The notes: generated by a model not told the origin, from the sequence alone. 64,000 nucleotides of DNA from DATJBF01 sp035516795 (GCA_035516795.1 DATIZX010000088.1:40831-104830); one strand, 5' to 3'. Positions 52,440 to 61,688 are shown, numbered from the stretch's first letter. Numbers and translations: made by a program.

Positions 52440-53378
52440 TTACGTCGAGTATGACCGCCAAGCGCGCTTGCGCCTGAGGAGCGGCCAAAACATCAGTACT
52501 CCGGCAGCGACAAGCCCGAATGTCCTCGGCTCGGGTATCAGGATTCCCCCGGTGACGCCGTCGGGCGTCACCGTCACCTCGACGGCGAAGAAGTCGTGTT
52601 CCGATCCAGGAGCGTCAGCCCCGGGCAGGTCTTGTTCATCGGAATAGTTCAACTCGAATGCCGTAAAAAAAGTGCCCGTTGTAGAGGCGTCCACGTCGAC
52701 CTGAAACGGAACGCCGTTCAACGGGTCGTCGCTGGCGACTTCGTCGTCAAACGGCTGCAACGTGATCGTGATCTCCGGGTCCCCAAAGGCCGTGATGCTA
52801 TCCAGGTCCATCTCGGCGGTCGGCGCCATCGGATCATTAATCATATTCGGGGCGTACGCGGCAAAAGTTTCGCCGCCCCCGGTGGCGCCGAATGCCAAGG
52901 GGTCAACGCTAGGCTCTGCGGCCTGCGGGATCTGCGATGACAACGCGACAACGTTTCCCCCAAGGACAAATGCCGGCTTGGCGTGATCCATGACCACGAT
53001 ACTGCCGGATCGCGTGAGACTCCCCCCCGTGCCCGTGTCGGTGGCGGTGACGCTGACCGTGTAAGTCCCGGCGCTCGTCAGAGCAGAGTTGAAGGCGAAA
53101 GGCAACGCGATGTAGCCTGTTCCGTCGTCGGCGTCTTTCGTACCGGAATAGGCGGACGGAACACCGTACGGAAAAGTGGCATAGACGCTGAAATTCACGG
53201 GGTCCGAACCGCTCGCGGCCGTGTTATAAATGTAAGCCGTGACGGGGTCTTGATACCCTTGGAGCACCGTTGCATACTGGATCTGCGATAACACCGCCAG
53301 TTGCCCCGGATCGGCATAAGCCGCCACCGATATGGAAAGCGACAACGCCAGCAGATTGATGAACCCGACCCGATTCAT
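52440..53378 (-). CDS. PEP-CTERM sorting-domain protein
   Basis: A 312-residue exported protein with a signal peptide (FINLLALSLSISVAAYA), a beta-rich body of Ig-like strands, and a C-terminal sorting signal: IPEPRTFGLVAAGVLMFWP, then the basic tail RRKRAWR. PEP-CTERM proteins are processed by exosortase and displayed at the surface, often with exopolysaccharide. No exosortase is in this window. Start at 53378 follows GTGAGAGGA. Confidence 0.9.
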   Translation of the reverse strand: MNRVGFINLLALSLSISVAAYADPGQLAVLSQIQYATVLQGYQDPVTAYIYNTAASGSDPVNFSVYATFPYGVPSAYSGTKDADDGTGYIALPFAFNSALTSAGTYTVSVTATDTGTGGSLTRSGSIVVMDHAKPAFVLGGNVVALSSQIPQAAEPSVDPLAFGATGGGETFAAYAPNMINDPMAPTAEMDLDSITAFGDPEITITLQPFDDEVASDDPLNGVPFQVDVDASTTGTFFTAFELNYSDEQDLPGADAPGSEHDFFAVEVTVTPDGVTGGILIPEPRTFGLVAAGVLMFWPLLRRKRAWRSYST

Positions 53379-53473
53379 TCCTCTCACCTGAAGGCGGAGC
53401 GTATTCTGGGGTGAGCCAGAGATCAAGGAAAATCGGCGTTTGGTTTTCGATGCGAAGGTTTTTCACGCTTGGC

Positions 53474-53502
53474 TTGTCGAGGCCCTCCCTCCGCGCTACA
53501 CT
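53474..53502 (+). promoter_or_regulatory. Candidate sigma70-type promoter
   Basis: TTGTCG (53474-53479) and TACACT (53497-53502), spacing 17, each matching consensus at four of six positions, about 40 bases upstream of the 53543 start. Confidence 0.35.
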
Positions 53503-53542
53503 TTCCGGCGCGGCGAACGAGAACGGACGACCACGCATTTCT

Positions 53543-54037
53543 ATGAAACAGGTACTTTGCATCCTTGCGCTGGCTCTAATTGGTGCTGCCAACGCCCAGG
53601 AAGCCTCGAAGCGGCCATCACTGATTCAGTGGGAGCCCTATGATTGTAGTAAGCCGCTGATGTTGCCAAAAGGCCAATACGACGCTTCTCAATTCGGGAA
53701 AGGGGAATACCGGATTGACAACGCAATGTCGGTCGGCCACTTCAACAACATCTACATCATCTTTCAGGCAACCAACTCTCTGAGTCCGGCCTCGGTGGCA
53801 GGGGCGACTGAATCGACCTTCACCATCAAGGATCAAAAGGTTACGTGGCGGAGCTATAAAACCGTAATCGAAGGTCGGTCCGTAATTCGCCAAGAAGCGC
53901 TGATGCCAAATACGCTCCCTCACGAAAGGAAAGGGGCGGGTTCGGATTACATCTGGATTCGGATCGATGCGGATTCGCACAAGATCCTCGACCGTCTGAC
54001 ACCTGTGGCCGAGGGCATCCTTCGCGATGCTTCTTGA
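53543..54037 (+). CDS. Hypothetical secreted protein
   Basis: A 164-residue protein with a clear signal peptide (MKQVLCILALALIGAANA, cleavage before QEAS). The mature part is soluble with no family recognised; it contains YDCSKPLMLPKGQYDASQF and FTIKDQKVTWRSYKTVIEG, which look like beta-strands. It lies upstream of the larA-like gene and divergent from the PEP-CTERM gene. Function unknown. Confidence 0.72.
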   Translation: MKQVLCILALALIGAANAQEASKRPSLIQWEPYDCSKPLMLPKGQYDASQFGKGEYRIDNAMSVGHFNNIYIIFQATNSLSPASVAGATESTFTIKDQKVTWRSYKTVIEGRSVIRQEALMPNTLPHERKGAGSDYIWIRIDADSHKILDRLTPVAEGILRDAS

Positions 54038-54112
54038 GTCTCGGTTGGTGACGGATGCGAGGTTCGGCTCGCTGGTGGTGAATTCGGCGCGCTTGTAAAT
54101 ACGGAAGACGAT

Positions 54113-54125
54113 GTGTAATTTACAC
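54113..54125. promoter_or_regulatory. Palindrome upstream of the larA-like gene
   Basis: GTGTAATTTACAC is a perfect 6-bp palindrome about a central T, 38 bases before the larA-like ATG. It is a reasonable operator candidate. No second copy was found at other uronate genes, so the assignment is tentative. Confidence 0.35.
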
Positions 54126-54162
54126 GTGCTGGCTCAAGACAGACCATAGAGAAAGATTAAGC

Positions 54163-55458
54163 ATGGCTACCTATTTTGCACGCGGTGGAGTCAACGACAA
54201 CATCAGCACGGCGGAAAAACGCGACGCGCTGGCGCAGGCGTTGAAGGTCGTCAACCGACCCCTGCGCAAAGTGTTGGTCTTGCCGCCCGATCATACCCGG
54301 CTCAATTCCAATGCCGGCGAGTTGACTCATCTCCTTTACGAAATGCTGGCGCCGAACGGTGAAGTGGACATCATGCCGACGCTCGGCACGCATACGCCGA
54401 TGACCGAGAAGCAACTCCGCATGATGTTCGGAGACAGAATCCCGCTCGCCCGGTTCAAGGTGCACGATTGGCGCAAGGGCATCAAGCGCGTCGGCGATGT
54501 TCCGGGTGCGCTGCTGCGCGAGTGGTCGGGTGGCGTGGTGGACTACGACGTGCATGTCGAGGTCAGCACCCGGCTGTTCGCCGGATACGATCTCATTCTT
54601 TCGGTTGGGCAACTTGTCCCGCACGAAGTGGTCGGCATCGCCAATTACACCAAGAACATTCTAAGCGGCGCGGGTGGCGTGGACACGATCAACAAATCGC
54701 ATTTCCTCGGCGCGGCTTATGGGATGGAACGGATGATGGGACGCATCGATACGCCGGTGCGGAAGCTGTTCAACTACGCCGCGGCCACGTTCCTGCGCGA
54801 GTTGCCGATTGTCTATGTGCTTACGGTTATGCAGAAACACAGAACCGAGCCGACCATGATCATGCGCGGGTTGTACGTGGGTGACGACAATGAGACGTTC
54901 ACACTCGGGGCCAAACTCTCCCAGAAGGTGAACCTCGATCTACTCGACAAACCGCTCAAGAAAGTGCTGGTGTATCTGGATCCACATGAATTCAAGAGCA
55001 CGTGGTTGGGCAACAAGGCGATTTACCGGACCCGCATGGCCATGGCCGATGGCGGCGATCTGATCATCCTCGCTCCCGGTTTGAAAGAGTTTGGCGAAGA
55101 TTCCGAGATCGATCGGCTCATCCGCAAGTACGGTTATCGCGGTACGCCGGCCACGTTGGCGGCGGTCAAGGCCAACGACGAATTACGCAACAATCTCAGT
55201 GCCGCCGCGCACCTGATTCATGGTTCGAGCGAAGGCCGGTTCAAGATTACTTATTGCCCTGGACGCGATATGAGTGCTGAAGCCATTCAGTCAGTGGGTT
55301 TCCAAGCTGGTAATCTCGATGCCATCATCAAGCGTTATCAGCCCGAAACGTTGAAAAACGGTCTCAACCGGCGTCCCGACGGCGAAGAGATTTTCTACAT
55401 CAGCAATCCTGCGCTCGGTCTCTGGGCATTGAAGAGCCAACTCGAAGCGGCTTCGTAG
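54163..55458 (+). CDS. LarA-superfamily nickel-dependent racemase/epimerase
   Basis: A 431-residue LarA homologue. Residues matching the lactate racemase active site are present: DHTR (43-46), H77 in GTHTPMT, H154 in VPHEVVG, the pincer-cofactor lysine K164 in YTKNILSG and H180 in INKSH. LarA enzymes epimerise 2-hydroxyacids with a nickel-pincer nucleotide; from memory, the superfamily includes a D-gluconate 2-epimerase. In a uronate locus lacking mannonate dehydratase, conversion of D-mannonate to D-gluconate is the likely job. No larB, larC or larE genes for cofactor synthesis are in the window. Confidence 0.9.
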   Translation: MATYFARGGVNDNISTAEKRDALAQALKVVNRPLRKVLVLPPDHTRLNSNAGELTHLLYEMLAPNGEVDIMPTLGTHTPMTEKQLRMMFGDRIPLARFKVHDWRKGIKRVGDVPGALLREWSGGVVDYDVHVEVSTRLFAGYDLILSVGQLVPHEVVGIANYTKNILSGAGGVDTINKSHFLGAAYGMERMMGRIDTPVRKLFNYAAATFLRELPIVYVLTVMQKHRTEPTMIMRGLYVGDDNETFTLGAKLSQKVNLDLLDKPLKKVLVYLDPHEFKSTWLGNKAIYRTRMAMADGGDLIILAPGLKEFGEDSEIDRLIRKYGYRGTPATLAAVKANDELRNNLSAAAHLIHGSSEGRFKITYCPGRDMSAEAIQSVGFQAGNLDAIIKRYQPETLKNGLNRRPDGEEIFYISNPALGLWALKSQLEAAS

Positions 55459-55470
55459 TCTGGCTCTGAT

Positions 55471-55522
55471 GTAGTCGCACCCTTTATGGATGTGGGAACC
55501 GCAGGCTGAAGCCTGCCACTAC
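55471..55522. repeat. Dispersed palindromic element, copy 4
   Basis: GTAGTCGCACCCTTTATGGA and GCAGGCTGAAGCCTGCCACT within GTAG/CTAC ends, both modules partly decayed, in the order opposite to copies 1 and 2. It lies between the convergent larA-like and GH105 genes. Confidence 0.75.
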
Positions 55523-55551
55523 AACCTGCTACCACAATTGACTGCGCAAAC

Positions 55552-56961
55552 TCATTCCGCCGATTTCGGCACGTAGTGATAAGTGCGCACTTTGTATTGG
55601 ATATCGATGGCCGGGTTTTCTAGGAGCTTGATCATCTCCGCCCCAGCGAGGAGCACCGGACCGTAGCCGTGCGTCGCGTAAACGCTGGTAGGCCGGTTGT
55701 AGTAATAGACATTGTCACTCGCGAAAGTTGTGCCCACGCAGGTGCCCTCGACCTGACCGCGATGGTTGACCTGCTGAGCCACGGCGTTCCAGCCCGCCTG
55801 CGCCACCGAGCCGTAGCTGACCGGGCTAATCCAGCCGCGATTGATTGCATGCGCGATGCTGAACACGAACATTGCCGATGCCGAGGTCTCGAGGTAGGAA
55901 TCGGTCTTGTCCAGCATCTGATGCCAAAGGCCCTCACCCGATTGCAGTTTGGCTATCGCGTGGATGTGCTGACGGAGATACTTCAAAATGGTTTCGCGTT
56001 GCGGGTGATTCTCAGGAAGCACGTCCAGCAATTCGACTGTTGCCATCATGACCCAGCCGTTGGCACGAGCCCAGTACAATTCCGGATTGAGCGGTTGATC
56101 GGCGTTCCAACCATGGGCGTACAAACCGGTGGGGGGGGCAAACAGATACGACGAGAACTGCACGATTTGCTTGGCCGCGTCATCGAAATAGGCGCGATTG
56201 CCAGTCAACGCGCCCATTTGCGCCAGGGCGGGAACACCCATGTAACAATCGTCAGCCCAGAGTGAGACCGGTTGTGGACGCTGGCGTGCCAGCGTGCCAT
56301 CGGGCAAGCGAAACTGCTTGGTGCTGATGTAATCGATCCAATGCTTGATGACCGGTTCAAGATCGGGCCCGACGTGAGCGCGACGCGCCTTGATCAAGGC
56401 GGCACACATCGCACCGCAGTCATCAAGCGATGCCGTGTGCAGGATGCCTCGAAAGCTGCTTTTCCGGCCCAGGTTGAACTTCTCATCCTGTGCACGGAAA
56501 TAGGGCAGGGCATCAGCGATAAACTTCAGATCCCGCGCAGTGAAGTCCGAATACCTTTTATCGCCGGTCACCTCGGCGCACAGCAACATGCCAGCGTGCG
56601 TGACTCCCATTGTGTAATCCAAAACGTAGAACGCGTCAGCTTCACCCCGGTCCGCAACAGCGTCGGCCACGGGCGCGGTCAGGTCGGTAATCTGGTCGCC
56701 AGTCTTGCTGTTGACGATTCGGGCAGGCGCAGCCTTTTCGAGGTAGCTGCGGACCCGACCGAGAACATCGACGATCTCCTCCTTGGTCGGCAACTGATAA
56801 GGAATTGGATAGGTTCCTTCGGAAGGATCGTAGACACTGTGGTTGTCGCGGTTACGATAAGGTCCTTCGGCAAAAAGCGTCGGGACGGCAAGGAGCAAGG
56901 ACAGAATTGCAGCCGCGATGCACTTGGCTGCAACAATTGATTTCCATGGAACATTTTTCAT
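55552..56961 (-). CDS. Exported GH105 unsaturated (rhamno)galacturonyl hydrolase
   Basis: A 469-residue protein with a signal peptide (IVAAKCIAAAILSLLLAV) and the alpha/alpha-barrel of GH105 (YteR/YesR type): YTMGVTHAGMLLCAEVTGD, SLDDCGAMCAALI, the catalytic-region aspartate in SLWADDCYMGVPALAQ, WARANGWVMMATVELLDVLP and YLETSASAMFVFSIAHAINR. It removes the unsaturated uronic acid from the non-reducing end of pectin-lyase products, feeding KduI. ATG at 56961 follows GGGGAGTAAA. It sits next to the pectinesterase-polygalacturonase fusion on the same strand. Confidence 0.93.
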   Translation of the reverse strand: MKNVPWKSIVAAKCIAAAILSLLLAVPTLFAEGPYRNRDNHSVYDPSEGTYPIPYQLPTKEEIVDVLGRVRSYLEKAAPARIVNSKTGDQITDLTAPVADAVADRGEADAFYVLDYTMGVTHAGMLLCAEVTGDKRYSDFTARDLKFIADALPYFRAQDEKFNLGRKSSFRGILHTASLDDCGAMCAALIKARRAHVGPDLEPVIKHWIDYISTKQFRLPDGTLARQRPQPVSLWADDCYMGVPALAQMGALTGNRAYFDDAAKQIVQFSSYLFAPPTGLYAHGWNADQPLNPELYWARANGWVMMATVELLDVLPENHPQRETILKYLRQHIHAIAKLQSGEGLWHQMLDKTDSYLETSASAMFVFSIAHAINRGWISPVSYGSVAQAGWNAVAQQVNHRGQVEGTCVGTTFASDNVYYYNRPTSVYATHGYGPVLLAGAEMIKLLENPAIDIQYKVRTYHYVPKSAE

Positions 56962-57013
56962 TTTACTCCCCTGGTTTACCTGCTGGCGTGCGCGTGAATC
57001 CGTTCTTGAGCAC

Positions 57014-59806
57014 CTACTTCACAGTGATCGCGCTGACGGGCACATCGTCACCCAGCATGAACATGAGTTTGGCTTCAATGAGATCGCTATCCTCAATACG
57101 TACGTCGTGGGAATCTTTGCCTTCGAGTTGCAGAAAAATGTAGGTCCCCGGCGGCGCTTTCGCCCGACGAATTTCGATTTGGGAGGCGTTGGTCATGTCG
57201 AACACCGGTCCCTGGCTCGGCGTGACGATGACGTTCTTGAAATTCAGCTTCTTGACATTTTTGCAAATCACTCCTTTTGTCGAGGTGATCGTCAGGTCTT
57301 CGAATTGGATGTTCTCAATGGGCGAATCGTCGAGGCCCTGCAGCAGGACGGCGGTTGGCGCGCCATGGCCGACGACGTTTCGAATGACCATGTTGCGGAA
57401 AACCGGCGATTTCAGGTTCGATGCCGGGTTCCGGTCCGAGCCGTAAACCATGTTGAGGACAACGACCTCGCGTTGCATGTTTTTGACCTTGAGATTCTCG
57501 GCCCAGATGTTTTCCACAACGCCTCCACGGCCGCGTAACGACTTGATCCGCACAGCGCGGTCTGTGCCATCGAAGTCACAGTCATGCATGTACACGTTGC
57601 GCACGTCGCCGGACATCTCGCTGCCGACGACGAGGCCGCCGTGACCACGTTGGCTGGAACAATACCGCATCACGACATTCTCAGTGGGCCGATGCACGCG
57701 CCAGCCATCTTCGTTGTAGCCAGATTTCAGCACCACGCAATCGTCGCCGGTGGAAAACGTGCAGTATTCAATGAGCACGTTCCGGCAGGAATCAGGATCG
57801 ATACCGTCGTTATTGGGACCATCCGTGTCCACGGTAACGTGCCGGACGATGACGTTTTCACAATAGACTGGATGAATCGTCCAGTTCGGGCCGCTGCCGA
57901 TCGTGAAACCTTCCAGCAGGACATTCTTGCAGTTCACGAAACTGACGAAGCTGGGGCGGATAGCGGCTTCGGGTGTGCCGAACACGCGTTTCTCGACCGG
58001 CACGCCGCGCGCCGCCATCTGGAAAAACTCCTTCGTTTCCTTGCCTTTCCAATCCCACCAGGCTTTGGCATTGCCGTTCAGGCGGCCGGGGCCTGTAATC
58101 GCCACGTTCTCGCAGTTGCGCGCATAAATCAGCGGCGAATAGTTGTAGAGTTCGATGCCGCCGACCCGCACGAAAACCGGTGGCAAATAATCTCGGAACC
58201 TGTCGCTGAAGATCACTTCGGCGCCTTGCGCCAAGTGTAACTCAATGTTGCTTTGAAGATGAATCGGCCCCGTCAGCCAGCGACCCGCCGGCACGAGTAC
58301 CCGTCCGCCGCCCTTACTGGCGCAAGTTTGGATGGCTTTGGCGAACGCGGCGGTGTTGGTCACCGTGCCGCCTTCCACGGCTCCATAATCCCGGATATCG
58401 ACCACGTGATCAGGAAATGCCGGCCTCTGAAGTTGCGGCATGGGGAAGGGCGCCTTGATCGGCGCAATCGGGTCGCTCGGCGAGGATTGCGGCAATCCTT
58501 CGACCATCCGCAGATTCGCTGAGGCTTCCGAAGCCATGATGGTGCCGCCATGCAGATCAAGTTCTGTGACGTCGCTAGGTTGCTCGGAGTGAATCCGCAC
58601 GGTGAATACAATTTGGGTACCACCGCTGCCGGACGCATACTCTGCATAGCCACCATCGCGCAGTGTCAGCCTCGGTTCGCCTTTGACCGTAACATTCTCG
58701 CTGAACGTGACTTGAATCCGGTCGCTTTGCCGTTCGATTTTAGTGATCTGTGGCGCATCAGTTCGTTCGGGATTCCATTTTCCGGCGAACGTCCATGCCG
58801 CTGTGATTTGGTCAGGCTGCGGAGCACCGGGGGCTGACGAAAGATTGTTAGCGAACCACGAGTAATCCCCACCGTCTCGATGACAATTGTAAAAATAGGC
58901 GCGCTCGCCCCAGAGATTGCCGGCATCGAGGTCTTTGTTGCGTTTCGCATCGTTCGGGCTGGGTTTGTCGCCAGCGATGGGATAAACGACCCGATACGGT
59001 GCCAGATCTCGCATCCGAATTGAGAACGTGCAGTCGAGCAGGAAAAACTCGGCATCGTGATGATGGCGGGCCAAGACAAAGTCTTCCACGCCATCGAATT
59101 TACAGTTGCGCAGGACAAACTTCATGTCTTTGTCTTTGTTCCCGTCATGCCAAATGGAAGCGTGTGCCGCCGGGTTGACCTCATAAAACGTACAGTCAGT
59201 CATGTAACACCAGCCGCGCGGACAGACGAAATCCACGGAGCCACGAATGTTGAGCCGTGCTTGGTACGACCCGCACTGGTCGCCCCATAACGCAAGTGTG
59301 TCAGCGCCCTGGCTTAACACGTCGCAGTCGGTGATGACCGTCTTGTCTCCTTTTCCGTAGACGGCGAATGCATGCGGGCCGATGACGCCTTGAGTGTTTT
59401 TGATGGTCAGGTCTTGCAGAACGCAGTCATTGCCGTTGATGTTGACGACGGCCCGGCCAATGTTGTCGGGGTTCTTGGTGAATTCATCCGCTCCTTGGGC
59501 GAATTCGATACGGGCGCCTTGTCGACTCTCGCCCCGGAGGGTGACGAAATCGGGATCGATCCGCACCTTTTCGTGATAGAGGCCGTCCTTGATGAAAATG
59601 ATTTTTCGCTCGCGGTTGTCCTTCGGGATGGTGTCGACCGCTTCCTGAATCGTTTTGAAAGCGCCGGTGCCATCCGCCGCGACGACGATGTCAGGTTTTG
59701 GCATTTCGGCACGACTGACCGTCAGCAGCTGCGGGACGGAAACAAGTGCCAGTGCAAGCAGTAAGCGGGATCGAAAGATCAAGCTGATTGGCACCGTCGA
59801 AGTCAT
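57014..59806 (-). CDS. Secreted bifunctional pectinesterase (CE8) - polygalacturonase (GH28) fusion
   Basis: A 930-residue exported protein (hydrophobic signal LIFRSRLLLALALVSVP). Residues about 35-330 are a CE8 pectin methylesterase: AADGTGAFKTIQEAVD, the acid in SQGADTLALWGD and the nucleophile in RGSVDFVCPRGW. Residues about 350-430 resemble an SwmB-type domain (QVTFSENVTVKGEPRLTLRD). Residues about 470-930 are GH28: the catalytic set NNDGIDPDSC, STGDDCVVLKSG, RGHGGLVVGSEMSG and RIK in DRAVRIKSL is complete. De-esterification and cleavage of homogalacturonan would thus be coupled in one secreted polypeptide. ATG 59806 precedes the signal peptide. Confidence 0.93.
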   Translation of the reverse strand: MTSTVPISLIFRSRLLLALALVSVPQLLTVSRAEMPKPDIVVAADGTGAFKTIQEAVDTIPKDNRERKIIFIKDGLYHEKVRIDPDFVTLRGESRQGARIEFAQGADEFTKNPDNIGRAVVNINGNDCVLQDLTIKNTQGVIGPHAFAVYGKGDKTVITDCDVLSQGADTLALWGDQCGSYQARLNIRGSVDFVCPRGWCYMTDCTFYEVNPAAHASIWHDGNKDKDMKFVLRNCKFDGVEDFVLARHHHDAEFFLLDCTFSIRMRDLAPYRVVYPIAGDKPSPNDAKRNKDLDAGNLWGERAYFYNCHRDGGDYSWFANNLSSAPGAPQPDQITAAWTFAGKWNPERTDAPQITKIERQSDRIQVTFSENVTVKGEPRLTLRDGGYAEYASGSGGTQIVFTVRIHSEQPSDVTELDLHGGTIMASEASANLRMVEGLPQSSPSDPIAPIKAPFPMPQLQRPAFPDHVVDIRDYGAVEGGTVTNTAAFAKAIQTCASKGGGRVLVPAGRWLTGPIHLQSNIELHLAQGAEVIFSDRFRDYLPPVFVRVGGIELYNYSPLIYARNCENVAITGPGRLNGNAKAWWDWKGKETKEFFQMAARGVPVEKRVFGTPEAAIRPSFVSFVNCKNVLLEGFTIGSGPNWTIHPVYCENVIVRHVTVDTDGPNNDGIDPDSCRNVLIEYCTFSTGDDCVVLKSGYNEDGWRVHRPTENVVMRYCSSQRGHGGLVVGSEMSGDVRNVYMHDCDFDGTDRAVRIKSLRGRGGVVENIWAENLKVKNMQREVVVLNMVYGSDRNPASNLKSPVFRNMVIRNVVGHGAPTAVLLQGLDDSPIENIQFEDLTITSTKGVICKNVKKLNFKNVIVTPSQGPVFDMTNASQIEIRRAKAPPGTYIFLQLEGKDSHDVRIEDSDLIEAKLMFMLGDDVPVSAITVK

Positions 59807-59889
59807 ACGACGGCGAATTGTAGTGCGACGTGTGACGTTTTGTCCAGCGTTCGGACGCAAAAGACATGCTGCGCTCGCGTAATTTTGGA

Positions 59890-59917
59890 TTGACGCTCTG
59901 GGCGCTCGGCATAGACT
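59890..59917 (+). promoter_or_regulatory. Candidate promoter for the membrane protein / radical SAM unit
   Basis: TTGACG (59890-59895) and TAGACT (59912-59917), spacing 16, about 75 bases upstream of the first gene. Matches are five and four of six. By eye only. Confidence 0.35.
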
Positions 59918-59991
59918 TGAGACTACGGACGCACGGGGGCATCCGTTTTGGCTGATGTACTGGGCATCCGAAGGACTGTAACCAGTTCCTT

Positions 59992-60372
59992 ATGCCTCAC
60001 GCGCTCAACTTCATCGGCGGATGGTGGCTGATACTCACGGCGTTCGTGAGCGGGGCGATAATCGGCCTCGGATTTCATCGCGAAGAATTTCTCGGCGGCT
60101 ATATCTCGTTTCGTCGTCGTCTGCTGCGGCTGGGGCATATCGCTCTCGCCGCACTCGGGATCTTGAACGTCGTCTATGGTCTTGCGCCCACCGCTGCTCT
60201 GAGTTTCGGGCCGGCATCCCTGCCTGGTATGCTGCTTCTCGGCGGAGCCGTTGCCATGCCGCTGGTCTGCTTTCTGTCGGCTTGGCGGGAATCATTTCGA
60301 CATCTGTTCTTCATTCCCGTGGTGCTGCTGGTCACGGCGGTCGCGCTCATCATTCTCGGGGTACGCTCATGA
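59992..60372 (+). CDS. Hypothetical membrane protein, first gene of radical SAM unit
   Basis: A 126-residue protein with four hydrophobic spans (GGWWLILTAFVSGAIIGLGF, LGHIALAALGILNVVYGL, PGMLLLGGAVAMPLVCFL, LFFIPVVLLVTAVALIIL) and a basic loop FRRRLLR. No family was recognised. Its stop overlaps the radical SAM start (ATGA), and another four-span protein follows that gene, so the three are likely to work together at the membrane. Confidence 0.8.
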   Translation: MPHALNFIGGWWLILTAFVSGAIIGLGFHREEFLGGYISFRRRLLRLGHIALAALGILNVVYGLAPTAALSFGPASLPGMLLLGGAVAMPLVCFLSAWRESFRHLFFIPVVLLVTAVALIILGVRS

Positions 60373-61688
60373 GGATCGGACTTCTTGCCATGAGCGGTGT
60401 GCGGACCCACGACAAACGGCTGTTGGAATTGGGCTTGACCCTGCCCGGCTTCGTCGAGCGCAGCCGGGTGGTCGCTTCTCTCCCAAGCTTGGGACTGCTC
60501 TATCTGGCGGCCTGTACACCCGCTGGTCACGAGTTGCGCTATTTCGAGGCAGAATCGGATGGTGCCGAGCCCATCGAAGTGTATCTGTGTGATCTGGTTG
60601 CTATCAGCACATTTTCGGCCCAGATATTCGAGGCGTATGCAATCGCGGACCGGCTGCGTCGGGCGGGAGTCAAGGTGGCAATGGGTGGACTGCATGTCTC
60701 GGTGCTACCGGAAGAAGCTTTGCAGCATGCCGACTATGTGGTGATTGGCGAGGGCGAAAATGTGTGGCCGGCGGTGGTAGAGGCCGCGGCCAGGCAAGCG
60801 GACCCTACGATCTTCCGGGCAAGCGACTTCGAACCGGTCGAGATTTCACGGCTACCGATGCCCCGCTACGATATTCTGGGCGATCGGGCCTACAACCGTT
60901 ACACCGTCCAGACGACACGCGGTTGTCCCTGGCGCTGTGAGTTCTGTGCATCAACCGTAATGCTGCGGGCGCCGTATCGCCGCCGGCCGGTTGACCAGGT
61001 TGCACGCGATATAGCTGCGATAGAAAAACTTCACCCGCAAGCGTTCATCGAGTTCGCCGACGACAATACGTTTGTCGCTAAATCGTGGGGCAAGGAACTG
61101 TGCCGTGCACTGATGCCGCTGAATGTGAAGTGGTTCACCGAAACAGACATTAGCGCCGCGGACGACGAAGAATTGCTGGACCTGATGTACCGAGCGGGAT
61201 GCCGTCAGGTATTGATTGGCTTGGAAAGCCCTTCCGCCGGCGCATTGTCAGGCTTGGAACAGCGGGCTGATCAGAAAGCGCGTTGGGCTCCCCGTTACGC
61301 CGAGGCCGTCCGCACCATCCAATCCCACGGCGTGGCCGTAAGCGCGTGCTTCGTGCTGGGATTGGATCGACATACAACCGATGTGTTCCGTGAGATCATC
61401 GAATTCGTGGAAGAAGTGGATCCGTTCGACGTGCAGATTACGCTGCTGACGCCGTTCCCGGGCACGCCGCTGTACGAACGTCTGCTGAAAGAAGAACGTA
61501 TTCTGCAACCGCGTGCCTGGCAACTGTGCACGCTGTTCGACGTGAACTACCGTCCCACGCGCATGACTCCGCAGGAACTGCGTGAGGGCATCTACTGGCT
61601 CGGTGGACAACTCTATAGCGACGAAGCTACCCGTCGCCGTCGCAAAGGATTTTTCAGTCAGTTCAGAAATGAAAGGAGTCCGGTATGA
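60369..61688 (+). CDS. B12-binding-domain radical SAM enzyme
   Basis: A 439-residue protein. The N-terminal 150 residues form a cobalamin-binding Rossmann-type domain (VASLPSLGLLYLAACTPAG, GVKVAMGGLHVSVLPEEAL, YVVIGEGENVWPAVVEAA). The radical SAM domain starts TTRGCPWRCEFCAST, with the three cluster cysteines in C-x3-C-x2-C, then IEFADDNTFVAKS and LIGLESPSAGAL. Relatives methylate or rearrange lipids, antibiotics and other inert substrates. The start at 60369 is set by the overlap with the upstream gene. Substrate unknown; the flanking membrane proteins suggest a lipid or quinone-like substrate. Confidence 0.92.
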   Translation: MRIGLLAMSGVRTHDKRLLELGLTLPGFVERSRVVASLPSLGLLYLAACTPAGHELRYFEAESDGAEPIEVYLCDLVAISTFSAQIFEAYAIADRLRRAGVKVAMGGLHVSVLPEEALQHADYVVIGEGENVWPAVVEAAARQADPTIFRASDFEPVEISRLPMPRYDILGDRAYNRYTVQTTRGCPWRCEFCASTVMLRAPYRRRPVDQVARDIAAIEKLHPQAFIEFADDNTFVAKSWGKELCRALMPLNVKWFTETDISAADDEELLDLMYRAGCRQVLIGLESPSAGALSGLEQRADQKARWAPRYAEAVRTIQSHGVAVSACFVLGLDRHTTDVFREIIEFVEEVDPFDVQITLLTPFPGTPLYERLLKEERILQPRAWQLCTLFDVNYRPTRMTPQELREGIYWLGGQLYSDEATRRRRKGFFSQFRNERSPV

